From G963664835 sp963664835 (GTDB lineage: Bacteria > Chloroflexota > UBA6077 > FW602-bin22 > JBCLEL01), in NCBI GenBank assembly GCA_963664835.2, contig CAXXUG010000022.1, forward strand, positions 77,634-141,633: a stretch of 64,000 nt of DNA, written 5' to 3'. A program made the translations under genes and the position numbers. Shown here in pieces: positions 14,974 to 23,940 of the stretch (positions are counted from its first letter, which is position 1; every line of letters starts with the position of its first letter). The notes beneath the pieces were generated by a model that was not told the origin of the DNA, ran no database searches, and saw only the letters and a list, made by a program, of their open reading frames with translations.

Positions 14974-15867
14974 TCAAGGGAGCGGCACCTCTCCGGCAAC
15001 CCAATACGGACCAGGACAATCACTCGGAAGGGGCTGCTCTACGAAGGCTTGGACACGGGACAGAGATACTTCACCGCCACCGATTCTGATCTCCTCTCCG
15101 ACAGATAAAGAGACTCCCGAATCGTCGCTGACTTGAATGTTTCGACCGTCAACAGTCAGCTTGAATCCGTGTGGCCAAATGAGAAGGTAGTCGGTGCCGC
15201 CTATGCTCGTTATACGAAGACATCCGTCCTTTGACACCAGTTGGCCCTTGAGCTCGGCTTCCATTACTATGTTGACGCCCTCATGCTGCTGAGGGAAGTG
15301 AGTATTAGTCGGCAACTCCGGGCCATCAACACCAACTAGTTCCGTCACCTCTTCTACGAACTCCTCCGGTGTCTTGCCAATTGCAAAGCCTACCGGCTGG
15401 TCATTCGAGGCCCATCTGACGACATCTCCATCGATATCCAGAAGGCCGCTCCTTCCACCACCGTAGCTGTCGTTACGGGTCTTGACGAGCACAAACAACC
15501 GTCGCTGGCCAGTCTCGGGTGTCGTGGAGCTTCTCTCCCACTCCATGAACGTTCCTTCGCCAACCTCCACAGGCCCGACCCCGCCGTTGCCTTCCTCGCG
15601 TAGAATCACGGTCTCGCCACGACCAATTGTTCCGTCGTCCCTGATGACCTGCTCTAACTCAAGCTCAAAATACGTATGCGGCACCAAGGTCTGCTTGACG
15701 ACCGGCTCTTTGAGTCCTCCCTCAGCTACTACACGGATGACCTTGCCAACTCGTCCCACCGCGATGATGTCTGCGCGGCTCACTAGCTCCTCCGTAGTCT
15801 TCGGCAGAGGAACCATTTTGGCGGTATCTGCTCCGGCCGCGACTTCGCGGACGACTACGCGAGTCAC
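14974..15867 (-). CDS. Hypothetical protein, beta-rich
   Basis: 297 residues from the first available GTG. No family is recognised. It has a section PKTTEELVSRADIIAVGRVG of the type found at the start of exported bacterial proteins of unknown function, and is strand-rich thereafter. The frame is open for 24 codons upstream of the GTG without another start, and a hydrophobic segment (IPLSLIGLLVYLCLSLPLVF) occurs in a different frame at about 15985-16045. A lost N-terminal membrane anchor or a frameshift is therefore possible. Confidence 0.5.
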   Translation of the reverse strand: MTRVVVREVAAGADTAKMVPLPKTTEELVSRADIIAVGRVGKVIRVVAEGGLKEPVVKQTLVPHTYFELELEQVIRDDGTIGRGETVILREEGNGGVGPVEVGEGTFMEWERSSTTPETGQRRLFVLVKTRNDSYGGGRSGLLDIDGDVVRWASNDQPVGFAIGKTPEEFVEEVTELVGVDGPELPTNTHFPQQHEGVNIVMEAELKGQLVSKDGCLRITSIGGTDYLLIWPHGFKLTVDGRNIQVSDDSGVSLSVGEEIRIGGGEVSLSRVQAFVEQPLPSDCPGPYWVAGEVPLP

Positions 15868-15910
15868 TTCAGCTTGCGCCGCTCGCTGGGTTTCTTCATC
15901 ATCCGTTGTC

Positions 15911-16237
15911 CTACCTTGTCCGGTTAGGCCGTCGAGCTAAGAATTTTCGTCGATTCTGAGCTACGTTGAAACCTGGTGGACCGAAGACCAAAGGCAAACT
16001 CAGGCAGAGATAAACAAGCAGGCCTATTAAGCTTAGCGGGATTTGATCAGGACGAGCGAGGACCGCCGCGCAACGGCCAGTGCCTGCCGCATTCCCTAGT
16101 AACCCAAATAGTGTCCTACGATGATGCGCCCAGCCCGTCGGGACGGCTGGTCGGTGGGTGACGCCCACTGGCCGAATCCTCGCAGTCGCGCCCATCTCAC
16201 TCATCGCTGGAGCGGCCAACGAAAAAGCGATCAACAC
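15911..16237 (-). other. Possible displaced N-terminal anchor of the downstream gene
   Basis: An open frame whose C-terminal third is strongly hydrophobic. It ends just before the hypothetical protein begins in another frame. It is weak evidence and may be chance. The rest of 16238-16712 is the leader of the next gene. Confidence 0.2.
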
Positions 16238-16712
16238 CGGACCGGCGGCGGGCGAAAATGCAGCACTTTGTGATTGTTCGACCTGAACCGTAATTCGTGG
16301 ACGGAAGGATCGCCTGCTCCGGACACAGCCCTTTGCCTATCCTTTTTGGGTGGGATTTGCGCCCGCAGTCAGACCCTTTGCCACCCTTTCGAACGTGTCG
16401 CTACCGATGAGGTACAAGTAACATCCACCGCGGCGGAGCGTGTTCGCCGGCCTTTCGACAACAGCGGCGGACGTCGGGGAGTGTAGCGCGACGCTGATCG
16501 TATCCACTCTCCGCCCGGACTATGGTTGCCCGAATACCAATTGCAACTGGCTGACCAAAAGAGTAGGATTCCGGCAAGGATTTCTAAACACAATATCCAG
16601 CATGTTTGCCGAAAGGGGGGATGCCAGGGGAGTTGCCGGCCGACCCGACATTCGTTCCTCCAGGTGGGGACAAGACATTGGTTCGAGACCAGATTTTAAG
16701 GAGGAGATTCAA

Positions 16713-18269
16713 TTGGATCTGAACAAGACCCTGATACCCAGATTTACCCGTCGTTCGTTCCTGGCTGGATTGGGCGCGGCTAGCGCATTGCCGATACTCG
16801 CGGCATGTCAGCCCCAGGTGGTAACGGAAGAGCGGGTTCAGGTCGTTGAGAAAGAGGTCCCGGTCGAGAGAGTCGTTACCCAGGTCGTAAGAGAGGAAGT
16901 CGAGAAGGTCGTTACCGTCGAGGTTGAGAAGGCGGTCGAAGTCGAGAAGGTCGTTACCGTCGAGGTTGAGAAGGCGGTTGAGGTCGTAAAGAGAGAAGTA
17001 GTCGAGGTCGAGAAGGAAGTAGTCGTCGAGAAAGAGAAAGTCGTTACCGTCGCTCCGGTGATGATGGAGAAGAAGGTCGTAACCACGTGGGGTTGGGTCA
17101 GCTTGGCCACTGCCGAGGACTGGGCGGTTGACGGCGTGACGATGGGGGAGGCCTTCCAGGAGGAGACCGGCATCATCCAGGAGCACGTTCCGGTCCACTG
17201 GTCGCGATACAACGACGCCCTGAAGGCGGCCGTACCGGCGGGCGTTGGGCCCAACGCGTTCGAGAACAACTGGAGCCACATCTCTCCGATGGCCAGCGAG
17301 GAGTTCATAGCCCCTCTGCAGGACTATGCCGTTTCGGAGTGGGGTAGCGGCTGGAAGGATCTGTTTGTGGCTGGCCTGATCGACGAGCTCGAGCACCTTG
17401 GACAGATAGACGGCTCGAACAATATCTACAGCATTCCGATTCGCGGACAAGCGATAGGTCAGTATTACGCGAACCTGGACCTCTTCAAGGAGCACGACCT
17501 GGACCTGCCCACTACCTGGGACGAATTCGTCAAGGTCAACGACACCTTCGTGGCCGCCGGAGTGCCTGCCGTTGCCATGGGCTCGAAGGACACCTGGTGG
17601 GCAAACACCTACTGGACGTTGATGCTCGAGACGGCGGCGCCAGGCTATCGCGACGCGATCGACTGGGAAGGTACGGGCAGCTTTGACAGTGACGAGTGCC
17701 GCGCGGGGCTCGAGCTGTACAAAATGCTGTTTGACAGGAACTGGACTCAGCCGAATCCGCTATCGATCGGCGTCGGTGACGCGCGGTCGGCCTGGATCAG
17801 AATGGAGGCCGCCTCCATGGTTGGGTGGGACGGCTGGTGGGGCATCGCCCAGAGCGGGGGCGACGCGGGCAACGGCGACCAGTGGGGCATCTTCGAGCCA
17901 CCCGGGGGCAAGACCCTGGCGGCGATTTCAACGAGTTGGGCAATCACTCAGGTGGCCAAGGACAAGGATCTGGCCTTCGAGCTCACCAAGTGGTACACCC
18001 AAGGCCGCGGGCAGGAGATGGTAGCGGCACGCCCTGCTCTAACGGGCAAGGTCGGAGTCAAGCTTGGAAGCGTCAACCCGACCTTCGACAAGAACGTCAT
18101 CGAGCCGACGATAGGTATTCTCGCGTCGGGAAAGACGATCATGCGGTGGGCGAGGTGCTCCGCGACAGACGTGTCGATAGCCCCTGGAATGCAGGGTCTC
18201 ATCGACGGGCGCTCCACGATCGACGATGTCTTGGAAGAGGCCCAGAAGGTTTGGGAGACCCAGTGCTAG
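16713..18269 (+). CDS. ABC transporter sugar-binding lipoprotein (orphan)
   Basis: 518 residues starting at TTG with AAGGAGGAG 6 nt upstream; longer upstream frames lack this site. Tat-like FTRRSFLAGLG, lipobox ILAAC, then a Val-Glu-Lys tether (about residues 33-110), then a family 1 solute-binding domain (PTTWDEFVKVNDTF and IPIRGQAIGQYYANLDLFK hinge-type motifs; a Trp-rich middle). It should capture a sugar or related compound outside the membrane. No permease gene is adjacent. Close in design to the genes at 1071 and 59118. Confidence 0.9.
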   Translation: MDLNKTLIPRFTRRSFLAGLGAASALPILAACQPQVVTEERVQVVEKEVPVERVVTQVVREEVEKVVTVEVEKAVEVEKVVTVEVEKAVEVVKREVVEVEKEVVVEKEKVVTVAPVMMEKKVVTTWGWVSLATAEDWAVDGVTMGEAFQEETGIIQEHVPVHWSRYNDALKAAVPAGVGPNAFENNWSHISPMASEEFIAPLQDYAVSEWGSGWKDLFVAGLIDELEHLGQIDGSNNIYSIPIRGQAIGQYYANLDLFKEHDLDLPTTWDEFVKVNDTFVAAGVPAVAMGSKDTWWANTYWTLMLETAAPGYRDAIDWEGTGSFDSDECRAGLELYKMLFDRNWTQPNPLSIGVGDARSAWIRMEAASMVGWDGWWGIAQSGGDAGNGDQWGIFEPPGGKTLAAISTSWAITQVAKDKDLAFELTKWYTQGRGQEMVAARPALTGKVGVKLGSVNPTFDKNVIEPTIGILASGKTIMRWARCSATDVSIAPGMQGLIDGRSTIDDVLEEAQKVWETQC

Positions 18270-18309
18270 GAGTCGGTTGCCAACTCGCCGGCTGCTAGCC
18301 TAGACTCAT

Positions 18310-18340
18310 CTGCCCCTGACCCATCCCGGGCCGGGGGCAG
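18310..18340 (+). terminator. GC-rich hairpin after the binding-protein gene
   Basis: CTGCCCC pairs with GGGGCAG 40 bp after the stop. There is no T-run, so it is a weak terminator or an mRNA-stabilising hairpin. Confidence 0.4.
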
Positions 18341-18805
18341 CCAATCATCTCCCGCGATTCATGACAGCTGTGCGTCCTGCAGAGCCCTGAATCTAAGGCG
18401 ACCTTCGGTGGACTCGCACATCAATCAGGTCAACAGGCCTTAGGAGGTCATATCGGCGATGACTTTCGGATGAGTCTCGATGTGATCGACGGCATTCACG
18501 AATTCGTCGCTGCTACCCTTAACCTGGCTCGACAGCGCCCTCGAAACGCCAGAAGGCAACGATGCCGTGGGGCGCCTAGGTGGCGTAGTAACCTCCGATA
18601 TTCTCCGCGAACTGCCTCGTTGGGCTTTAGCAAGTAGGCGGACGCCACCCAACTTATAGACTACCGTGCAAGCATCGCCAAATACGCTGGTCGCCACCTA
18701 CTGAAACCTGGCAACGGCCAAGTGTTCGCCCACACCGTTCGGTTTCCTTGTTGGTGGCGACTTGGTCTGTCTGGGAAAGCACTCATCGCCCAGGCGCAAG
18801 GGTCA
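18341..18805. other. Gene-free stretch with a possible coding remnant
   Basis: On the minus strand, 18440-18520 reads SSDEFVNAVDHIETHPKVIA and MTS before a stop, which looks like the end of a gene. Upstream frames break up. It may be a decayed 3' end; no family is recognised. Confidence 0.25.
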
Positions 18806-20158
18806 TCAAATGTATCGTTGCTTCTGCATCCACTCTTCGTAACTCAAGTCGCGGGACCGCAGCGCGAGCGATAGCCACTCCCTGGCCGGAATACCGGCAG
18901 TGGCCTGGGCTCGCAGCATATCGGTCCGGGTGCCCAGCTTCGCGTCCCACCAACGCCTCAGCTGAAGCTCAAGCCGGTCTTTGACATCGGGATGCTCGGT
19001 AGCTAGGTTGCGTTGCTCGCCGGGGTCGTCGACCAAGTTATACAATTCGTCCTCATCTATCTGAGTGACCCCGGGGTCGATCACCTTGATCAGTTTCCAA
19101 TCAGGCGTGCGTATGCCCCATTTGATCTGGACCGTGGCTTCGGTCAGGTAAATAGCGTCGTATCCTTCGACTGGCTCGCCGCGAAGCGCTGGGGCCAAGC
19201 TGACGCCGTCCATAGCCTCGGGCACCGTCACTCCGAAAAGCGAGAGAATAGTCGGCGCGAGATCGATGTGTTGAAAGGTCTGCGGTATCTTTTGCCCACG
19301 AACCGTTCCCGGACCGCGCACTATCAGCGGAACACGCATGATCTCTTCGTAAAGCCCTACGTGGGCAAACCACCCGCGATGCTCATACATTATCTCTCCG
19401 TGGTCCGCTGCAACAATGACCACTGTCTCCTCGGCAATTCCGAGGTCCTCGAGAAGATCAAAGACCTGTCCCAGGCGATCATCCAGATATGTGATTTCCC
19501 CGTCGTAAAGAGATCGTATGTAGTCTCTGTCAGTGACAGAACCATACATCGGCACTAGCCACTTTTCCTGGACGGGCCACAGGATCTCGTTGCGCCAGGG
19601 TTCCAGGCTTGTGTTGGAGGGATCATTGCTGTTGCCTTGGTAGTGCGTCTCCTTGTACTCATCAGGGGGCTTGTAAGGCGTGTGGGGATCCCAGTAATGG
19701 GCAAACATAAACCAGTCGCCCTCGGTGTGCTGCCGAATCCAGGGCAGCAGGTAAGCGTTGATTTCGTCGGCCGTGACCAGTTGCCCGCTCGGTTTCTTGT
19801 GGGTTGGGTTGTATATCTCTGTCCATCCGCGCCCGAACCACGGCTTGAAGTCGATGAGATTGTCAATCGCTGCCGTGAGGACTCCGGCTCTCTTGAGGAT
19901 TGCCGGCAACCAGGGAGCGTCAAGCGGCAAATGACTCAGGTCAGATCCATGCGATACCACACCGTGGGTAGCGCCGAGTTGGCCGCTAAAGATGGTTGTG
20001 TGGGCCGGTATCGTGGGAGTGGTTGGCCCGAAGAAACTCTCGAACAGGGTACCTTCTCGAGCAAAAAGATCGATGTTGGGGCTTGTCCGGCGTGGATAGC
20101 CGTAGCACCCGAGGTGATCTGCGCGCAACGTGTCCAGGTCTAGGTAGAGTACCTTCAT
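18806..20158 (-). CDS. Sulfatase/alkaline-phosphatase-superfamily protein without the formylglycine Cys
   Basis: 450 residues with no signal peptide. The sulfatase fold is clear: LYLDLDTLRADHLGCYGYPR at the start, VVIVAADHGEIMYEHRGWF, RVPLIVRGPG, and HIDLAPTILSLFGV. The catalytic C/S-X-P-X-R motif is replaced by T49-I-P-A-H53, so no formylglycine can form. A Thr nucleophile, as in some phosphatase-type members, is likely. It may be a phosphohydrolase rather than a sulfatase. Its ATG overlaps by 4 nt the stop of a decayed gene upstream, so it was once second in an operon. Confidence 0.85.
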   Translation of the reverse strand: MKVLYLDLDTLRADHLGCYGYPRRTSPNIDLFAREGTLFESFFGPTTPTIPAHTTIFSGQLGATHGVVSHGSDLSHLPLDAPWLPAILKRAGVLTAAIDNLIDFKPWFGRGWTEIYNPTHKKPSGQLVTADEINAYLLPWIRQHTEGDWFMFAHYWDPHTPYKPPDEYKETHYQGNSNDPSNTSLEPWRNEILWPVQEKWLVPMYGSVTDRDYIRSLYDGEITYLDDRLGQVFDLLEDLGIAEETVVIVAADHGEIMYEHRGWFAHVGLYEEIMRVPLIVRGPGTVRGQKIPQTFQHIDLAPTILSLFGVTVPEAMDGVSLAPALRGEPVEGYDAIYLTEATVQIKWGIRTPDWKLIKVIDPGVTQIDEDELYNLVDDPGEQRNLATEHPDVKDRLELQLRRWWDAKLGTRTDMLRAQATAGIPAREWLSLALRSRDLSYEEWMQKQRYI

Positions 20159-20760
20159 ACTTGTTCACCCATCTCTTTCTGTCGAGCAACCTTGGCCTGT
20201 TTGGGAGCCCTCACCGGACCCGCCAGCAACGTGTAACCGAGCGGCGGAATTGTGATCTTCAAGCAGCTACTGGCGACTCTATTTCCATCGGCCTCGCTGT
20301 TTCGGTGCCGGATTCCGGCGCCGGCGGGCCCAGCCGGGGATCAACGATCATATCCGGCTGCGGCTCACGTGTCCAGTTAGCCAGGGCTGTGCCGATACGC
20401 TCATCAGGCGCCTACCAGGTGGATGAGCGAGAGCATCAGGCGAGCCAGCATGTCAAACGAACCTCCTTGACATTTCGGCTTGTAAGTGAAGGGACCGCCG
20501 TGCAGCGCATAGGCGCCATAGGGCCTGAGTCATAGGCCTCTAAGTACAACTGCGGGCGGGTCTGAGTCGGGTTGTCATTCGGGTCTGTGATTGGCCTCCT
20601 GAGCCCGGGCCCAAACCTCCCCGGGACGGTTGAAGGCACGCCCCAAGCGAACCGCACCTGCCCGGGCAACACGCTCCACGGGAGATTGCGCGTTGACGTA
20701 GTTATGAGGCCGGCACGCCATCAGCTAATACCGGTCTCCTCTTGTGCAACCCACGCGCGG
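20155..20760 (-). pseudogene. Decayed gene upstream of the sulfatase-like gene
   Basis: Coding-like pieces follow one another in changing frames. They are VNAQSPVERVARAGAVRLGR, then YGAYALHGGPFTYKPKCQGG with FDMLARLMLSLIHLVGA, then PDERIGTALANWTREPQPDM, then LKITIPPLGYTLLAGPVRAP. The last piece ends at a TGA overlapping the next ATG. At least three frame changes and stops interrupt it. The family is not recognised; the C-terminus resembles beta-domain ends of carbohydrate-active enzymes, which is only an impression. Confidence 0.6.
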
Positions 20761-20817
20761 TCCCTTGGTTTGAGGGTGGCACTCCAGCAAGTCGAGTTAT
20801 GTCTGTTCGGTTAACTG

Positions 20818-21795
20818 CTAGAAATCGCCTTCTCTAACCCTTCTCGCATCGATCGTCTCGACGACCGCCGGCTCCAATGGATCGTTCTCAACCAAGGGCT
20901 TGAGTCCCTTCTTGATTTTCATCGCCGCGACGCTGTCCAGACCCATCAGCTTCTTTGCCCCTTCCAGTGCCGGCAGGTCGCCACCGTAGTAGTCGAACCA
21001 GGGCAGGCCGGCGTCCGTGTATTCACTTGCCGAGGGCGGCGGGGTGGGCGGCTCAGATCCAGACAGTTGAAGGAACTGAACGCTGTTTGCAATATGGACG
21101 AAGCAGCGCGAACGCACCGAGGTATCCCACGAATCGAATCCGTACGGGTCTTCGTAGATTTCCTGGCGCATCAGTCCTCCCGGGGCCAAGCCCATATCGG
21201 GAAGTGGCGAGTAGATAACACCAGGTGCTGCGTCCTCCATGTGGACTCGCTTTTTGAACAAAGCGGCGTACCGCGAGGCTTTCATTGGATAAACGACGAT
21301 CTGAAGTCCGCCGTGTTTGGCCTCTCCGGTCAGTTGTTCCTCGGCGGAGTATCCTTCTCCCAAGGGCATGGCCACGAACTGCCTGATCAACCCTTCGCCG
21401 ACGCAGAAACCGTCGAGCCAGGGTTGCTCGGGAACCACCAGGTAGTCCTGGGACCGCTCCGAGATTTCGTTCTTCCAGCTCTCACCGGTCAACGCGTCGA
21501 TTTTGCCGGCGGCGATCTTAATGGCCATTGGATACGAACCACCGAAGTGCATCCACATAGCCTCTGCTTGATACATGGGGAAGAAGATTCCCCCATGCTT
21601 GTTCCAGGTTTCCGGAACCTTCGCTCCGTAGTCGTCGACGTGGTTAAGGGGAAAGTTCCCAAGACCCGGCGGCAAGGGATAGTCTCGGTTATCGTCGGGA
21701 ATACGTAGCGTGCGCTGGAATCCGATACTGCACACGGCATCCCCGTGCACCTCTGGGAATCGGAAAATCAGCTCATTGTCTCTCAATTCGATCAT
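20818..21795 (-). CDS. Conserved hypothetical protein
   Basis: 325 residues from ATG 21795 with AGAGGAGG 8 nt upstream; a longer frame to 21897 is not used. It has no signal peptide or membrane helix. Notable features are WNKHGGIFFPMYQAEAMWMH, FVAMPLGEGYSAEEQLTGE and a Pro-rich PTPPPSAS. Similar proteins without known function are widespread in soil and marine bacteria, as far as I recall. It lies 43 bp downstream of an XRE regulator on the same strand and is probably controlled by it. Confidence 0.6.
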   Translation of the reverse strand: MIELRDNELIFRFPEVHGDAVCSIGFQRTLRIPDDNRDYPLPPGLGNFPLNHVDDYGAKVPETWNKHGGIFFPMYQAEAMWMHFGGSYPMAIKIAAGKIDALTGESWKNEISERSQDYLVVPEQPWLDGFCVGEGLIRQFVAMPLGEGYSAEEQLTGEAKHGGLQIVVYPMKASRYAALFKKRVHMEDAAPGVIYSPLPDMGLAPGGLMRQEIYEDPYGFDSWDTSVRSRCFVHIANSVQFLQLSGSEPPTPPPSASEYTDAGLPWFDYYGGDLPALEGAKKLMGLDSVAAMKIKKGLKPLVENDPLEPAVVETIDARRVREGDF

Positions 21796-21838
21796 TGATC
21801 CATCCTCCTCTGTACTGTTGGTTTGTGGAGTTCTTCTT

Positions 21839-22189
21839 CTACCAATCTCCGTCTCGCACCTCTCGAATGACCCGCAAAATCGCGTGGTCCGGTACATCTT
21901 TCAGCTGTCGCAGCAAGTCGGCGAACAGTTGCGGCCGGCGTAGGATGACCTCTCGCAGGTCACTGGATACTTTGCCGGCCATCGCCAGCAACAGGTCCGG
22001 ATCCTCTCGCAGCTCATTTGCCAGCCGGCGGATCGTCGCCTCGGACGGCGGCGCCGCCTGGTCGCGCTCGATCTTGCTCAAGTAGGCCGGTTCTATGCCG
22101 ACCCGCTGGGCTACCTTGCGGACCGAAAAGGCTGCATCCCGAGCGCGGAATCTCTCTCGCACGCTGCGAACGTAGGTCCCGAATGACAT
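21839..22189 (-). CDS. XRE-family transcriptional regulator
   Basis: 116 residues. N-terminal HTH_3 domain: FSVRKVAQRVGIEPAYLSKI with ERDQAAPPSEATIRRLANEL. The C-terminal ~50 residues are a family-specific helical tail (REVILRRPQLFADLLRQL). The ATG sits where transcription from the promoter at 22196-22224 would begin, and no Shine-Dalgarno site precedes it, so the mRNA is probably leaderless. It is the likely regulator of the 325-residue gene downstream and perhaps of the divergent Gfo/Idh gene. Confidence 0.9.
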   Translation of the reverse strand: MSFGTYVRSVRERFRARDAAFSVRKVAQRVGIEPAYLSKIERDQAAPPSEATIRRLANELREDPDLLLAMAGKVSSDLREVILRRPQLFADLLRQLKDVPDHAILRVIREVRDGDW

Positions 22190-22195
22190 GTGTAC

Positions 22196-22224
22196 TGTAT
22201 ACTACACACTCTACGTTGTGTCAA
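22196..22224 (-). promoter_or_regulatory. Strong promoter of the XRE gene, leaderless
   Basis: On the minus strand TTGACA (22224-22219), a 17-nt spacer and TATACA (22201-22196), then six bases to the ATG. A near-palindrome TGTGTA-N8-TACACA (22189-22208) covers the -10 and the start and is a candidate operator for the regulator itself. Confidence 0.75.
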
Positions 22225-22256
22225 GACCCAATAGCGCTTGGTCCGGTGTCTTGACA
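22219..22256. promoter_or_regulatory. Inverted repeat carrying back-to-back -35 boxes
   Basis: TGTCAAGAC (22219-22227) and GTCTTGACA (22248-22256) are perfect 9-bp arms. Each arm contains TTGACA in the outward direction. The plus-strand box would serve the Gfo/Idh gene, with ATACAT or TACATA about 17-18 nt on. This makes a divergent, symmetric control region. Confidence 0.55.
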
Positions 22257-22473
22257 TGTTGACGCCGATTCGGATACATACCATTCCGGGGTTCGTCCGC
22301 GTGGCGAGATCGAGCGAACTCTCTTTGGCGATCTGATTTTTGCAAAACAAATCTTCCACGCCAGGGCGAAGCCGCTCCGAAAACCGGTTCTAGAGACTAG
22401 CCGCGACACGTGTGTCGAATGCCGGAGCGATCGAACTGCACCGGGAAAACCGAATGGTGGAGGCAATTACGTC

Positions 22474-23793
22474 GTGCGACGCAAGACCAGATACGCTTTG
22501 GTGGGAACCGGTAGCCGTGCCGCGATGTACATCGACCCTATCGTCACTCGGTTCAACGACTCTTGCGAGCTGGTCGGACTGTGCGACCCGAACCCGGGCC
22601 GGCTAGCCTTTCACAACAGGCGACTGGCCAATGAGTTGGGACACAGCGCGGTGCCGGCTTTCGACGCCGACAATTTCGACGCAATGATCGACGAGACGAA
22701 ACCCGACACGGTGATAGTCACTACTGTTGATGCCCTGCACCACAAGTACATTATTCGTGCAATGGAGTTGGGCTGCGACGCAATCACCGAGAAGCCGATG
22801 ACCACCGACGCGGAGAAGTGCACCGCTGTCCTTGAAGCGGTGGAGAGGACTGGCAAGCAACTGCGAGTCACGTTCAACTATCGTTGGGGTGCCGGGGCGA
22901 CAACTGTTCGGACGCTGCTTGCCGACGGAATCATTGGCGATATCATCCACGTCGATCTGGACTACATGCTGGACACGAGCCACGGCGCCGACTACTTCCG
23001 GCGCTGGCATCGGGAGAAGGACAAATCAGGCGGACTGCTCGTCCACAAGGCGACCCACCACTTCGACATGGTGAATTGGTGGATCGACGCGGTACCGGAG
23101 ACGGTGTTCGGTATGGGCCGACTGGCTTTCTACGGGCGAGAGAACGCCGAACGGCGCGGGGCAGCGGTCAAGTACAAGCGATACCAAGGCAGCGATACCA
23201 GGGACGATCCGTTTGCAATCGACCTGTCTGCCGATGCCAAAACCCGAGGTCTGTACCTCGACGCCGAAAAATATGACGGGTATGTAAGGGATCGCAACGT
23301 CTTCGGGGATGACATCACAATCGAAGACACGATGAGCATCTTGGTGCGCTATCGCACCGGTGTCGTGCTCAACTACTCGCTCAACGCCTACCTGCCCCGG
23401 GAGGGTTTCCAGATTTCGTTTAACGGTACCAGGGGTCGTATGGAATACAGCGAAGTGCATTCAACGATGCTGCCCGACGAGACTAGGAACTCAACCCTTG
23501 GAGAACGCGGCAAGCGATTGATCGTCCGGCCAATGTTTGGCGAGCCCTACGAGGTAGGAATCACCAAGGCGGAGGGTGGGCATGGTGGTGGCGACCCGTT
23601 GCTCCAAGCTCAGATCTTTGGCCCCGACGCCACCCCCGATCCCATGGGGCGTGACGCTGGGCACGGTCAGGGAGCAGCTTCGATTCTCATAGGTAGCGCC
23701 GCAAATAGGTCCTTCGAAACCGGCCAGCCCGTTAGTATCAACGAAATATGTCCCGCGCTTGGCGGCGCCGCGCGTCTGAGCGAACTTACCTAG
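22474..23793 (+). CDS. Gfo/Idh/MocA-family oxidoreductase
   Basis: 439 residues from GTG with GGAGG 10 nt upstream. Rossmann start YALVGTGSRAAMYIDPIV, the family EKP motif CDAITEKPMTT (dinucleotide and substrate contact), NYRWGAG, and the catalytic-region SGGLLVHKATHHFDMVNWW. The family oxidises or reduces sugars and cyclitols with NAD(P). The long insert after residue 225 is typical of members acting in sugar degradation. It is a single gene divergent from the XRE regulator. Confidence 0.92.
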   Translation: MRRKTRYALVGTGSRAAMYIDPIVTRFNDSCELVGLCDPNPGRLAFHNRRLANELGHSAVPAFDADNFDAMIDETKPDTVIVTTVDALHHKYIIRAMELGCDAITEKPMTTDAEKCTAVLEAVERTGKQLRVTFNYRWGAGATTVRTLLADGIIGDIIHVDLDYMLDTSHGADYFRRWHREKDKSGGLLVHKATHHFDMVNWWIDAVPETVFGMGRLAFYGRENAERRGAAVKYKRYQGSDTRDDPFAIDLSADAKTRGLYLDAEKYDGYVRDRNVFGDDITIEDTMSILVRYRTGVVLNYSLNAYLPREGFQISFNGTRGRMEYSEVHSTMLPDETRNSTLGERGKRLIVRPMFGEPYEVGITKAEGGHGGGDPLLQAQIFGPDATPDPMGRDAGHGQGAASILIGSAANRSFETGQPVSINEICPALGGAARLSELT

Positions 23794-23940
23794 CGCGGCG
23801 TTTCATGCCGTGTGCATAGTCACCGCCTGCCCTCCTCACAACCCTTATCTTCTTCAGCGCCCAGATGCCAATTATCGGTTACAGAGTGACAAGCTCTGCA
23901 CATACCCAACGCCTTAAGGTCGAAACCAAGGGCTCCATTT

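Noticed and set aside
16440..16712. Longer N-terminus of the binding protein at 16713
   Set aside because: The TTG at 16713 has an ideal ribosome site just before the Tat/lipobox signal; the extension would bury the signal peptide.
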